Shown here one piece after another: positions 7,221 through 13,898 of a stretch of DNA of 14,147 nt; the first letter of the stretch is position 1, and each line of letters begins with the position of its first letter. Under the pieces are notes generated by a model. The model ran no database searches, was not told the origin of the DNA, and saw nothing but the letters and a program-made list of their open reading frames with translations. A program made the position numbers and the translations under genes. Origin of the DNA: CAZNVB01 sp964651495 (GTDB taxonomy: Bacteria > Acidobacteriota > Aminicenantia > Aminicenantales > UBA8522); contig CAZYWP010000082.1 in assembly GCA_964651495.1 (NCBI GenBank), positions 1 through 14,147 of the forward strand. The letters are read 5' to 3'.

Positions 7221-7590
7221 TTCCCTCTAAAGGGGCGGCTCCTGGGGGAGCTCTGTCGTTTGGCCCTCCGGTCCTTGACCCGTACCTTCGAAGCCTTGAA
7301 CGGGAGCGCGCTTATGCCAGGGGTCATTGCCTCCATCCAGACATTTGGGGACCGGATCGATCTTCGCCCGCGAGGTCCTGGCCGATCTTGTCCGCAAGGA
7401 GCTTCTGCGCCTCGAATGGGCGGAGCGAATCCTCTCCTGGCAGCACACTGGCTTCAAGGTCCACAGTTTTGTGCGGGCCCGTAAAAAGATCGAGGCCGAG
7501 AGGGTCGGCAAGTACATGATCCGCCCGCTCCTTTCCCTGGAACGCCTCCCCCTCGATGAAAAGGAAGGCAAGGTGATCTACCCTATCAAG
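7221..7590 (+). pseudogene. IS91-family transposase remnant, frameshifted and internally deleted
   Basis: Two pieces in different frames read as one transposase. Piece 1 (7221 to about 7365) contains LLGELCRLALRSLTRTFEAL and PGVIASIQTFGDR. Piece 2 (about 7360-7590, shifted one frame) contains FAREVLADLVRKELL, ERILSWQHTGFKVHS and ERVGKYMIRP. These are conserved blocks of the rolling-circle transposases of IS91 and its relatives. In intact members a segment with the HUH (His-hydrophobic-His) motif directly follows the IQTFGDR block, and some 30 residues come before FAREVL; here that segment is missing and the frame changes at the junction near 7355-7365. The N-terminal zinc-binding part and the C-terminal end are also absent. 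No ends of an element were recognised. The remnant cannot be active. Confidence 0.75.
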
Positions 7591-7637
7591 AACTCCCTGC
7601 GGCTTCGGCTTATCGTAGACAACCCCGCGCTCTTCAG

Positions 7638-7709
7638 CCGTCCTTGACACTGTCAGTCGTCTTAATCTATGCTTCCTCACGATGGTTAGATGGGATAATA
7701 GAGGCGAAA
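7638..7709 (+). promoter_or_regulatory. Promoter and conserved leader, copy B (for the CBM9-like protein)
   Basis: TTGACA at 7644-7649, an 18-base spacer and TATGCT at 7668-7673 repeat the arrangement at 2038-2067. Bases after the -10 box also match copy A (CACGATGG, then ATGGGAT and GAGGC), except for four extra bases (TTAG) at 7686-7689. The open frame of the transposase remnant stops at 7645-7647, inside the -35 box. Downstream, AAGGAGG is well placed before the ATG at 7728, giving a leader of roughly 50 bases. Confidence 0.7.
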
Positions 7710-7727
7710 TTGAAAAGGAGGAAAAAC

Positions 7728-8486
7728 ATGCGCAAGTCAGGATTTTTAGCGGTCTTGGCCGTCGTCTTGATTGTTTTCGGATCGGCTTGCAAAAAATCTG
7801 AGAAAGCACAGCCGGCTGAGATTCCTCAGGCCCCGGTCCCAGAGGCAGTTCAAGAAACGGCTCAAGCGGCGGCGAGTCCGCTTCTTTTCACCCTCGATGG
7901 AAGCCTTAAAGACTGGGCGGGCATCGAGCCCCTATGGAATGAGGGAGGAGCCGCAGGACGGGGCGCCATTGAGTCCAATATCGATATCAAACAGGTTTAT
8001 TTCAAGAACGATGCTCAGTATCTCTATGTCTTTATGCAGATTGCACCGACCATAGAGGAGCGGTTCAAGATCTCCGCCACAGGCGATATCCTCGCCAATC
8101 TGTATATTGATACCGATAATAATCCGACTTCAGGCTCGGGCGCGGTGGGTCTCTTTGAATCGGAAAAATATAAAGGATACGAGATGAGGATTTACCTGCC
8201 TGTCGGGATCATGAGCAATCCTGACAAAAAAATTCCGTATATCGCCTATGAAGTTCGCCCTCTCGAGGGTGGTAATTTTAGCGCCAACGCCATAGTCAGG
8301 TGGGAATCCTATTCCGAGGGCTCTCTGATCGCCCACGGCCCGGAGGGGGTTGAATTCGCGTTGCCGCTTGAGACACTGGGCCTGAGTGTGCCGACAACTG
8401 TGCGAGTGTTGTTGGCCGAACGTTCTCATTGGGATGAAGAACAAGGTCACACGGTAGGGCAGTTGACCCTGGAAGCTGCAAAATAG
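7728..8486 (+). CDS. Exported, probably lipid-anchored protein with a CBM9-like domain
   Basis: The protein has 252 residues. The ATG at 7728 is chosen because AAGGAGG lies just before it and a signal peptide (MRKSGFLAVLAVVLIVFGSAC) follows; the longer frame from 7644 begins inside the -35 box. Cys21 is followed by KKSEK and a Pro/Ala/Gln/Glu-rich linker to about residue 50, as in lipoproteins, although the Gly at -3 makes the lipobox weak. The rest opens with FTLDGSLKDWAGIEPLWNEG, shows VYFKNDAQYLYVFMQI, then NLYIDTDNNPTSG. This layout is that of the family 9 carbohydrate-binding-module fold found in many surface proteins. The ligand is unknown. A TGCAAAA/TTTTGCA inverted repeat spans the stop codon (8477-8496) but is too AT-rich to call a terminator. 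Confidence 0.7.
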   Translation: MRKSGFLAVLAVVLIVFGSACKKSEKAQPAEIPQAPVPEAVQETAQAAASPLLFTLDGSLKDWAGIEPLWNEGGAAGRGAIESNIDIKQVYFKNDAQYLYVFMQIAPTIEERFKISATGDILANLYIDTDNNPTSGSGAVGLFESEKYKGYEMRIYLPVGIMSNPDKKIPYIAYEVRPLEGGNFSANAIVRWESYSEGSLIAHGPEGVEFALPLETLGLSVPTTVRVLLAERSHWDEEQGHTVGQLTLEAAK

Positions 8487-8550
8487 GTCTTTTGCATAAA
8501 GAGGTGAAGTAGGACTAGGCGGCGCGACGAATCAGTCTTCCGCAGGCCAG

Positions 8551-8579
8551 TTGTCTTCAGTCCGCTAAGCTGATAATAT
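8551..8579 (+). promoter_or_regulatory. Possible promoter upstream of the ThuA-like stub/thioredoxin ORF
   Basis: TTGTCT (8551-8556) and TAATAT (8574-8579) are 17 bases apart, ending 10 bases before the ATG at 8590. Each box keeps four of six consensus bases. The call rests on spacing and position only. Confidence 0.3.
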
Positions 8580-8589
8580 CGTCCAGGTC

Positions 8590-8700
8590 ATGATTCATCT
8601 TCTCGCAACCATCATTTCCGCTCTCTGTCTTGGCGGAAACTCGCAGCCATTGAACGTGCTGGTCTTTTCCAAAACCGCCGGTTTCCGAGAGGAGTTGGGA
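8590..8700 (+). pseudogene. N-terminal stub resembling a ThuA-family protein, in frame with the next gene
   Basis: The ATG at 8590 opens a frame that starts with a signal-like stretch (MIHLLATIISALCLGG) and then reads LNVLVFSKTAGFRE. That block is the first beta-strand and turn of ThuA-type (trehalose-utilisation/class I amidotransferase-like) proteins, where 'VLVFSKTAGFRH' is nearly invariant. After the Arg-Glu the ThuA pattern stops and the frame runs through ELGVEDPNL straight into the start of the thioredoxin-like protein. The simplest reading is that a ThuA gene lost everything after its first 30 or so codons. Only a short match supports this, so it could also be a chance resemblance in an N-terminal extension. 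Confidence 0.5.
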
Positions 8701-8718
8701 GTGGAGGATCCGAATCTG

Positions 8719-9846
8719 ATGAAACGAACATTTCCCGCGATCATAATGATCCTGGCTTTGTGCGGACTGCGCCTGGCGGCCCAGTCGACGCATCCGGACC
8801 CGAAAACTTTAGCTATAGGAGCAAAAGCGCCGGATTTCCGTTTGACGGGCACGGACGACAGAACCTGGAGCCTCCAGGATTTCGACCGGTACAGGCTGGT
8901 TGCCGTTGTCTTCAGCTGCAACCATTGCCCGACCGCCCAGGCTTATGAAGACCGGCTGATCCGCGTCTGTCTCGATTATCAGGCCAAGGGCGTCGGCATG
9001 GTCATGATTTCACCCAACAGCCCGAAGGCGCTCAACCTGGCCGAAATGGGATACACCGATGTGGGGGATACGCTGGAGGACATGAAAATCCGGGCCAAGG
9101 ATAAACAGTTTCCTTTTCCCTATCTCTACGACGGAGACGATCAGAAGGCTTCTATGGCTTATGGCCCCGTGGCTACCCCCCACGTCTTTATCTTTGATGA
9201 AAAGCGCCTGCTCCAATACACGGGACGCGTGGACGAGAAAGAAAAGCCCGGCAGCGGAAAGGCCGAAGACCTGAGGAACGCCCTCGACGCCCTTCTCGCC
9301 GGTAAAAAGCCCTCACCCGCCACGACAAAAGTGTTCGGCTGCTCCATCAAATGGGCCTGGAAGGATGAATACACGAAACAGCTTTACAAGGAGTGGGCAG
9401 AGCTGCCCGTGAATCTGGAGCCGATTGACCTGGCGGCCGTAAAGCAGACCTTGGCGAACTCCTCGGGAAAACTCCGTCTGATCAACGTCTGGGCGACGTG
9501 GTGCGCGCCCTGCACCGCAGAATTCCCCGAGCTGGTCAAAACCGACCGCATGTACCGTGACCGGGACTTTGAATTCGTCTCCATCAGCGCCGATAAGGCC
9601 GATAAACGCGACCGGGCTCTCGAGTTTCTCAAGAAAAACCAGGCTTCCAACAAGAATTACATCTACACGGGGGCAAGCATCTACCCGCTCATCGAAACGA
9701 CGGACCCTGCCTGGCAGGGAGCCTTACCCTATACCCTGCTCGTCGAACCCGGGGGAAAGATCGTCTATCGCTGTCAGGGCATGGTCGACCCGCTGGCCCT
9801 AAGGAAGTTCATCGTCGAACATCCGATGATCGGGCGATATTATTGA
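8719..9846 (+). CDS. Exported protein with two thioredoxin-fold domains (redoxin plus TlpA-like)
   Basis: The protein has 375 residues from the ATG at 8719, chosen because it starts a clean signal peptide (MKRTFPAIIMILALCGLRLA, cleavage near AAQS) with GGAGG 11 bases upstream. The frame itself extends back to 8590. Domain 1 (about 30-195) is redoxin-like: GAKAPDFRL, then CNHC at 67-70 in VVFSCNHCPTA, and the cis-Pro loop ATPHVFIFD at 152-160. Domain 2 (about 235-370) is TlpA/ResA-like: NVWATWCAPC with Cys262 and Cys265, and cis-Pro loop ALPYTLLVEPGG. Between them lies GCSIKW with Cys208. It should act in the periplasm or outside the cell on protein disulfides or as a peroxide/thiol reductase; a partner reductase is not in the window. 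It converges on the VOC gene across 26 bases. Confidence 0.85.
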   Translation: MKRTFPAIIMILALCGLRLAAQSTHPDPKTLAIGAKAPDFRLTGTDDRTWSLQDFDRYRLVAVVFSCNHCPTAQAYEDRLIRVCLDYQAKGVGMVMISPNSPKALNLAEMGYTDVGDTLEDMKIRAKDKQFPFPYLYDGDDQKASMAYGPVATPHVFIFDEKRLLQYTGRVDEKEKPGSGKAEDLRNALDALLAGKKPSPATTKVFGCSIKWAWKDEYTKQLYKEWAELPVNLEPIDLAAVKQTLANSSGKLRLINVWATWCAPCTAEFPELVKTDRMYRDRDFEFVSISADKADKRDRALEFLKKNQASNKNYIYTGASIYPLIETTDPAWQGALPYTLLVEPGGKIVYRCQGMVDPLALRKFIVEHPMIGRYY

Positions 9847-9872
9847 TGACAGCGGTCGCGTAAGGGCCTTTT

Positions 9873-10403
9873 CTAGAAATTCTCCAGGAGCTCCAGGATC
9901 AAGCCGAGCTTGGCCCGGCCGTCGATGTAGGCGTAGTGTCCGCCTTCATAGTCGCCCTTCTGAAGGAGCGGCATCCCTTTCTTTGCTAGGAGCGCGGACT
10001 TGTCGTCCATCCCCTTTATCTCGAAGGCGATGTGATGGACACCCTCGCCTTTGGTGTCGAGGAACTCCCGCCAGGTGCTGGGATTTCGGTCCGGCTCGAT
10101 GAGCTCGAGGGTGATATTTTTAAGCTCGATGAAGGCGAGTTTGGCACGAGCCGACGACGGCTTTCCCTTAAACTGGGTGTGGGCTTTGTCCTCCGTATCC
10201 GTCCAGGACCATTTCGGAGCGGCGACTCCCAGAAGGTCAGAGTAGGCCGCCGACGCCTTCTCGATGTCCTTGACCACAACCCCAATTTGAACGATGGTCC
10301 CCCGGCCAAATAACTCGGGCTGATCCTTTGAGACTCGGCCTGCAGGGCTGCTGCCAAACGAAAGCGCAGAAACTAAAAACAGGACAAGCACGGTTCTTTT
10401 CAT
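9873..10403 (-). CDS. Exported VOC-superfamily (glyoxalase-fold) protein
   Basis: The protein has 176 residues with a signal peptide (MKRTVLVLFLVSALSFGSSP) and AGAGGGAA about 10 bases before the ATG. One VOC module pair fills the rest: IVQIGVVVKDIEKASAAYSD at 37-56, ITLELIEPDRNPSTW at 97-111, GEGVHHIAFEI at 119-129 and LILELLENF at the end. The second and third blocks recall methylmalonyl-CoA epimerase, but that enzyme is cytoplasmic and its first metal ligand is a His where this protein has Gln39. Candidate metal ligands left are Glu100, His123 or His124, and Glu171. Function is therefore open: a lyase, isomerase, dioxygenase or binding protein outside the cytoplasm. No partner gene is adjacent. 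Confidence 0.8.
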   Translation of the reverse strand: MKRTVLVLFLVSALSFGSSPAGRVSKDQPELFGRGTIVQIGVVVKDIEKASAAYSDLLGVAAPKWSWTDTEDKAHTQFKGKPSSARAKLAFIELKNITLELIEPDRNPSTWREFLDTKGEGVHHIAFEIKGMDDKSALLAKKGMPLLQKGDYEGGHYAYIDGRAKLGLILELLENF

Positions 10404-10459
10404 AATTATCGTTCCCTCTTTTTAACTCCTCATGGCCCTGCGGACCACCCCCGAACCAT

Positions 10460-10615
10460 GAAAATCCCCCTCCTCCCCACCTCCGCCCACCAAGGGAGGA
10501 GGGTGTGTGAATTGGCCGTCTGATTCCTCCCCCCTTGGAGGCTGTGTCGCAATGACAAATCGCAATTGCGACACACTCTCTTGGGCGGGGGAGGATAGAG
10601 GAGAGGGGGATTTTC
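10460..10615. repeat. MITE-like element of nested inverted repeats
   Basis: The outer ends are inverted: GAAAATCCCCC at 10460-10470 and GGGGGATTTTC at 10605-10615, with imperfect GC-rich continuation inwards. Inside are two more hairpins: CCAAGGGAGGAGG (10490-10502) with CCTCCCCCCTTGG (10526-10538), one mismatch, and a perfect 11-base stem TGTGTCGCAAT (10543-10553) with ATTGCGACACA (10565-10575) around an 11-base loop. About 156 bases in all, non-coding, lying between the VOC and O-methyltransferase genes. The layout suits a miniature inverted-repeat element or a large structured intergenic repeat. No target-site duplication was recognised. Confidence 0.65.
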
Positions 10616-10650
10616 TAGGCAATCTTGCCCAAGTATATAAATTCATGAAC

Positions 10651-11643
10651 TCACGGTTTTCTGGCTGTGGCCAGCCAGTGCGGCATCGGCGGCGGCAAAG
10701 GACGGCAATTGAAGTCGGTGAAGCCGGCCTCCACTAGCCACGCCTTGAGCTCGTCCTCTGAAAACACCCACCCGTGCGGGGTCGTCAGCGCCATGTTTAG
10801 GGCGAAGAGCGCCGAGAACTTCGGCCTGGTGTGGCTGGGATCAGTCATCATGTCGAGCACGGCGACGGAACCTCCTGGGAGGAGTGCCCCGTAAGCGCGC
10901 CGGAGAAGATCCCGGATCGCGGCTGGGTCTTCCTGGTGCAGCACGCCGAAGAAAATGACCGCGTTCTGGTCAGCTGGAAAAGTAAACGTGTGATAATCGC
11001 CGGCCAGCGTCCGCACCCGGTCCGCGACGCCGGCCTGAGAGATGATCTCTCCGGCGATGCGCACAACCTCGGGGAGGTCGAGCACAGTGCATCTAATTTG
11101 GGGAAAGGCGCGGGCGATGAGGATCGAGTACGTCCCCGGTCCGCCGCCGACGTCAAGGACAGCCTTGCGGCCGGATAGATCGAGCAGGGGGACAACGGCC
11201 TGGCCTATGCCCATAGCGCGGCCGTGCATGGCCAGGACGAAAGTGCGCGTGCGCTCCGGGTCTTCCCCCAGATGGAGTTCGGGCCGTTCGACCGGCCGGC
11301 CCGTCTTGACCAACTCTTTGAGCTTTCCCCAGGGGCCGTAGACATCGCGGTTGTAGCGGATGGCGCCGCTCAGGTCAGCTGGTAAGCCGGGCACGAGAAA
11401 GGCGGCGGCCTCGGGACTGTTCCGGTAGCGGTCCCTCTCCTTGATAAGAAGCTCCAAGGCGACGCAGGCGTCGAGGAGGAGGCGGGAGCCGCGCGTGTCG
11501 AGCCCGCAGGATTTGGCTATGGTTTGGGCATCGGCTTCCCCGAGCTCCGCCAACTTCCCGAAAACGCCGAGGTCCGAGGCGGCGAAAAGGACGCTCGAGT
11601 CGTAGAAGGCGCTGGCCATCTCGACGAGGCGCGCCGGGTTCAC
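10651..11643 (-). CDS. O-methyltransferase of the plant COMT/acetylserotonin (Methyltransf_2) type
   Basis: The protein has 330 residues, the usual length for this family. The N-terminal 80 residues form the winged-helix dimerisation domain (FYDSSVLFAASDLGVFGKLAE, then GSRLLLDACVALELL). The SAM-binding part has AVLDVGGGPG at 161-170, Asp189 in TVLDLPEV, GDYHTF at 215-220, and LHQEDP at 235-240, where His236 sits at the position of the catalytic His. PGGSVAVLDMM closes the fold. The family methylates hydroxyl groups of aromatic or amine-containing small molecules. Translation starts at a GTG (11643) that overlaps the stop of the permease gene (GTGA) with CGGAG 6 bases upstream, so the two proteins are made together. 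The substrate may be what the permease carries. The MITE-like repeat follows the stop. Confidence 0.85.
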   Translation of the reverse strand: MNPARLVEMASAFYDSSVLFAASDLGVFGKLAELGEADAQTIAKSCGLDTRGSRLLLDACVALELLIKERDRYRNSPEAAAFLVPGLPADLSGAIRYNRDVYGPWGKLKELVKTGRPVERPELHLGEDPERTRTFVLAMHGRAMGIGQAVVPLLDLSGRKAVLDVGGGPGTYSILIARAFPQIRCTVLDLPEVVRIAGEIISQAGVADRVRTLAGDYHTFTFPADQNAVIFFGVLHQEDPAAIRDLLRRAYGALLPGGSVAVLDMMTDPSHTRPKFSALFALNMALTTPHGWVFSEDELKAWLVEAGFTDFNCRPLPPPMPHWLATARKP

Positions 11644-13001
11644 CGGGAGCTCCGCTTCCAGTAGAAGTAGGCCGGAAGGCCCAGGAAGATGATCAGCAGG
11701 CCGAAAAGGGACTCCTTAGGCTTCTGGATCAGGCTGTTGAACGAGATAAAAAGAGAGGCCAGGATGAAGACTGCCGGTGTCACCGGGTATCCCCACGTCT
11801 TGTAGGGTCTGGGCATGTCCGGGCGCTTCTTCCGGAGGACAAAGACCGCCGCCACGGTCAGGCCGAAGAAAAGCCACTGGCCGAAGATGACGTAAGTAAA
11901 GAGGGATTGGAAAGTCTCGAGCAGGAGAGTCAAGATGAGGCTCCAGAGGCCGAGGGCGATGATTGAAAAATGAGGTGTCAGGAACCGGGGATGGGCATCG
12001 GCGATCCTCTTGAAGAAGAGCCCGTCCCTGGCCATAGCGAAATAAACCCGCGGCGAGCAGAGGAAGTTCTGGTTGGCGGCCCCGGCGATGGAAAAGAGGA
12101 TGATGAACGAGATGATCGAGGCGCCCAGCGGGCCGACGACGACGTTCATGACGTCGCTGGCGATCCGGGGGGATTCGGCGATCTTGCTCGCAGGAAAGAC
12201 ATAGAGGTAGGCCATGTTGGCGACGGCGTAGATGATGACGACGGCCATGGTGCCGATGAGAAGGCCCATCGGGAGGTTCCGCTCCGGACGCTTGACTTCA
12301 CCGGCGCTGTAGGTCGCTCCCTCCCATCCCTTGTAGGCCCAGAGGGAAGCGACGAGGGCGACTCCGAACGCCCCGAACATGCTCGCGGACAGGCCCGAGG
12401 GGAGCGGTCGGATCCAATTGGACGCCCTGGCGTCCTTGGTGAAGATGAAAACGATGATGCAGACGGCGGCCAGGGCGACGAACTTGATGACGGTCAGGAG
12501 GTTCTGGAGGTTGGCCCCCCAGCGTACCCCGACGGAGTTGACGACGACGAGAAAGAGGATGAACGCCGCCGCCACGATCTTCTGGCCGAAGGGAGATATC
12601 TTGACGAAGTAGGGAAGGTAGTTGGAGGCGAAAGCGACGGTCAGGGTGGCGATGGCCCCGGAATCGATGACCAAGAAGAGCGTCCAGCCGAAGAGGAAGG
12701 CCGGGAGCGGCCCGTATGATTCGCGGAGGAAGTTGTAGGACCCCCCGGCCTGAGGCATGGCCGCGCTCATTTCGGCGAAGGAGAGGGCGCCGAAATAGCT
12801 CAGCAGGCCGCCGACGACCCAGACGGCAAGGATGAGAAGCGGGGCCTGGACGCTGCGGGCGATGTCCGCCGGGACGAGGAAGATCCCCGAGCCGATGACG
12901 CCGCCGACCACGATCGCGACCATATCCCAGAGCCCGAGGACTCGAGGCAGCGCGATCCTGGACTTAGCGGAGACGGAGCCAGAAGGCCGGGTGCCATTCA
13001 T
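11640..13001 (-). CDS. APC-superfamily amino acid/amine permease
   Basis: The protein has 453 residues from the ATG at 13001. The frame is open to 13460, but that extension runs antisense through ubiE and reads as nonsense. About 12 hydrophobic segments are seen. The first holds GGVIGSGIFLVP (33-44), the unwound substrate-binding motif of the APC superfamily; FAEMSAAMPQAGGSYNF follows near 75-92, and WAYKGWEGATYSAGEV and RVYFAMARDG are later family blocks. Such proteins exchange or import amino acids or amines at the inner membrane. It is the first gene of a two-gene unit with the O-methyltransferase. The ribosome site is weak. A possible promoter is TTGATT (13078-13073), 17 bases, TATTTA (13055-13050) on the minus strand. 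Substrate is not readable from the sequence. Confidence 0.88.
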   Translation of the reverse strand: MNGTRPSGSVSAKSRIALPRVLGLWDMVAIVVGGVIGSGIFLVPADIARSVQAPLLILAVWVVGGLLSYFGALSFAEMSAAMPQAGGSYNFLRESYGPLPAFLFGWTLFLVIDSGAIATLTVAFASNYLPYFVKISPFGQKIVAAAFILFLVVVNSVGVRWGANLQNLLTVIKFVALAAVCIIVFIFTKDARASNWIRPLPSGLSASMFGAFGVALVASLWAYKGWEGATYSAGEVKRPERNLPMGLLIGTMAVVIIYAVANMAYLYVFPASKIAESPRIASDVMNVVVGPLGASIISFIILFSIAGAANQNFLCSPRVYFAMARDGLFFKRIADAHPRFLTPHFSIIALGLWSLILTLLLETFQSLFTYVIFGQWLFFGLTVAAVFVLRKKRPDMPRPYKTWGYPVTPAVFILASLFISFNSLIQKPKESLFGLLIIFLGLPAYFYWKRSSR

Positions 13002-13089
13002 GGGTGGACTCTTCGATGCGATGTCAGGCCCTGAGCAACCATCCGAGACTAAATATCCGGAACGGAGAAAATAATCAAGCGCTTTTTTA

Positions 13090-13118
13090 TTGTTTCGCGC
13101 AGTTGATAGGCCTAATAT
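13090..13118 (+). promoter_or_regulatory. Probable ubiE promoter, suggesting a leaderless transcript
   Basis: TTGTTT (13090-13095), 17 bases, TAATAT (13113-13118). The A of the ubiE ATG is at 13125, seven bases after the -10 box, where transcription would start. Only a poor AGGG lies between. The permease promoter candidate (13050-13078, minus strand) lies back to back with it. Confidence 0.4.
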
Positions 13119-13124
13119 AGGGCG

Positions 13125-13883
13125 ATGACGCCGGACAGGGTTCCCTTTGGTTACCGCGAGGTCTCGCCCGAAGAGAAGAAGAGACTCGTCCGCGAGCAGT
13201 TCGACCCCATCGCCGGGACCTACGACCTGGCCGATGCCGTCCTGAGCGCGGGCCTGGACGAGCGCTGGCGGAAAAAGGGGATAAGCCTCCTGGGGCTTAA
13301 TAAAGGGGACCGGGTGATAGACCTCTGCGGCGGGACGGGCGATTTCGCTCTCCTGGCCGCGGGCCGAACAGGCGATCACAGCCTCGTGGTCATCTATGAC
13401 TTCAACCGGAGGATGATGGAAGCCGGCCGCCGGAAGATCAGGAGATCTCCCCGAGGACACAATATCCTCTGCGTCCAGGGAGACGCGGAGTCTATTTCCT
13501 TCGCCGATGAAAGCTTTGAAGCGGTCACCCTCGGCTTCGGCCTGCGCAATTTCGTCCAGCCCGAGCTCGGGTTGAAGGAGATCTATCGGGTTCTCAAACC
13601 CGGCGGCAGGCTCCTGGTGCTGGAGTTTTCCCTCCCGGTGCGGCGCGCGCTGAGCTCACTCTATCATTTCTATTCATTCCGGGTTATGCCACTCCTCGCC
13701 CGGATCGTCTCCGGGACGGCCGGCCCATACCGCTACCTGGCGGAGTCCATCCGTGTTTTTCCGCCTCCCGAGGTAGTGGCGAAGCTCATCTCTCGAGCCG
13801 GTTTTCAGGAAGTGCGCCATAAAAAACTTGCGCAGGGATTGGCGACGCTCTATACGGCCAGGAAGCAAAAGCGGGAGTCTTAA
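13125..13883 (+). CDS. ubiE: UbiE/MenG quinone-biosynthesis C-methyltransferase
   Basis: The protein has 252 residues, full length for the family. FDPIAGTYDLADAVLSAGLDERWR at 26-49 is the family's N-terminal signature. SAM motif I is VIDLCGGTGDF at 64-74, Asp92 follows in IYDFNRRM, and GDAESISFADESFEAVTLGFGLRN at 119-142 and YRVLKPGGRLLVLEF at 154-168 are diagnostic. YRYLAESIRVFP at 202-213 completes the pattern. The enzyme methylates demethylmenaquinone or the ubiquinone precursor with SAM, at the cytoplasmic face of the inner membrane. I cannot tell MenG from UbiE use without other quinone genes. It is followed after 15 bases by an Fe-S protein gene, probably in one transcript, and is divergent from the permease. 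Translation may start on a leaderless mRNA. Confidence 0.88.
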   Translation: MTPDRVPFGYREVSPEEKKRLVREQFDPIAGTYDLADAVLSAGLDERWRKKGISLLGLNKGDRVIDLCGGTGDFALLAAGRTGDHSLVVIYDFNRRMMEAGRRKIRRSPRGHNILCVQGDAESISFADESFEAVTLGFGLRNFVQPELGLKEIYRVLKPGGRLLVLEFSLPVRRALSSLYHFYSFRVMPLLARIVSGTAGPYRYLAESIRVFPPPEVVAKLISRAGFQEVRHKKLAQGLATLYTARKQKRES

Positions 13884-13898
13884 GCGAGGAGAATGAAA

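Noticed and set aside
7324..7809. A 161-codon minus-strand frame
   Set aside because: It is antisense to the transposase remnant and to the signal peptide of the CBM9-like protein, with no motif of its own.
8477..8496. Inverted repeat TGCAAAA/TTTTGCA as a terminator
   Set aside because: The stem is short and AT-rich, overlaps the stop codon and is not followed by a T tract.
10422..10646. A 74-codon minus-strand ORF
   Set aside because: It lies across the nested inverted repeat and its translation simply reflects the repeated GC-rich arms.
11970..12719. A 249-codon plus-strand frame rich in Asp, Glu and Gly
   Set aside because: It mirrors the hydrophobic codons of the permease on the minus strand; the acidic composition is the antisense image of membrane segments.
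13002..13460. N-terminal extension of the permease frame
   Set aside because: It runs antisense through ubiE, has no transporter features, and the membrane protein begins properly at 13001.
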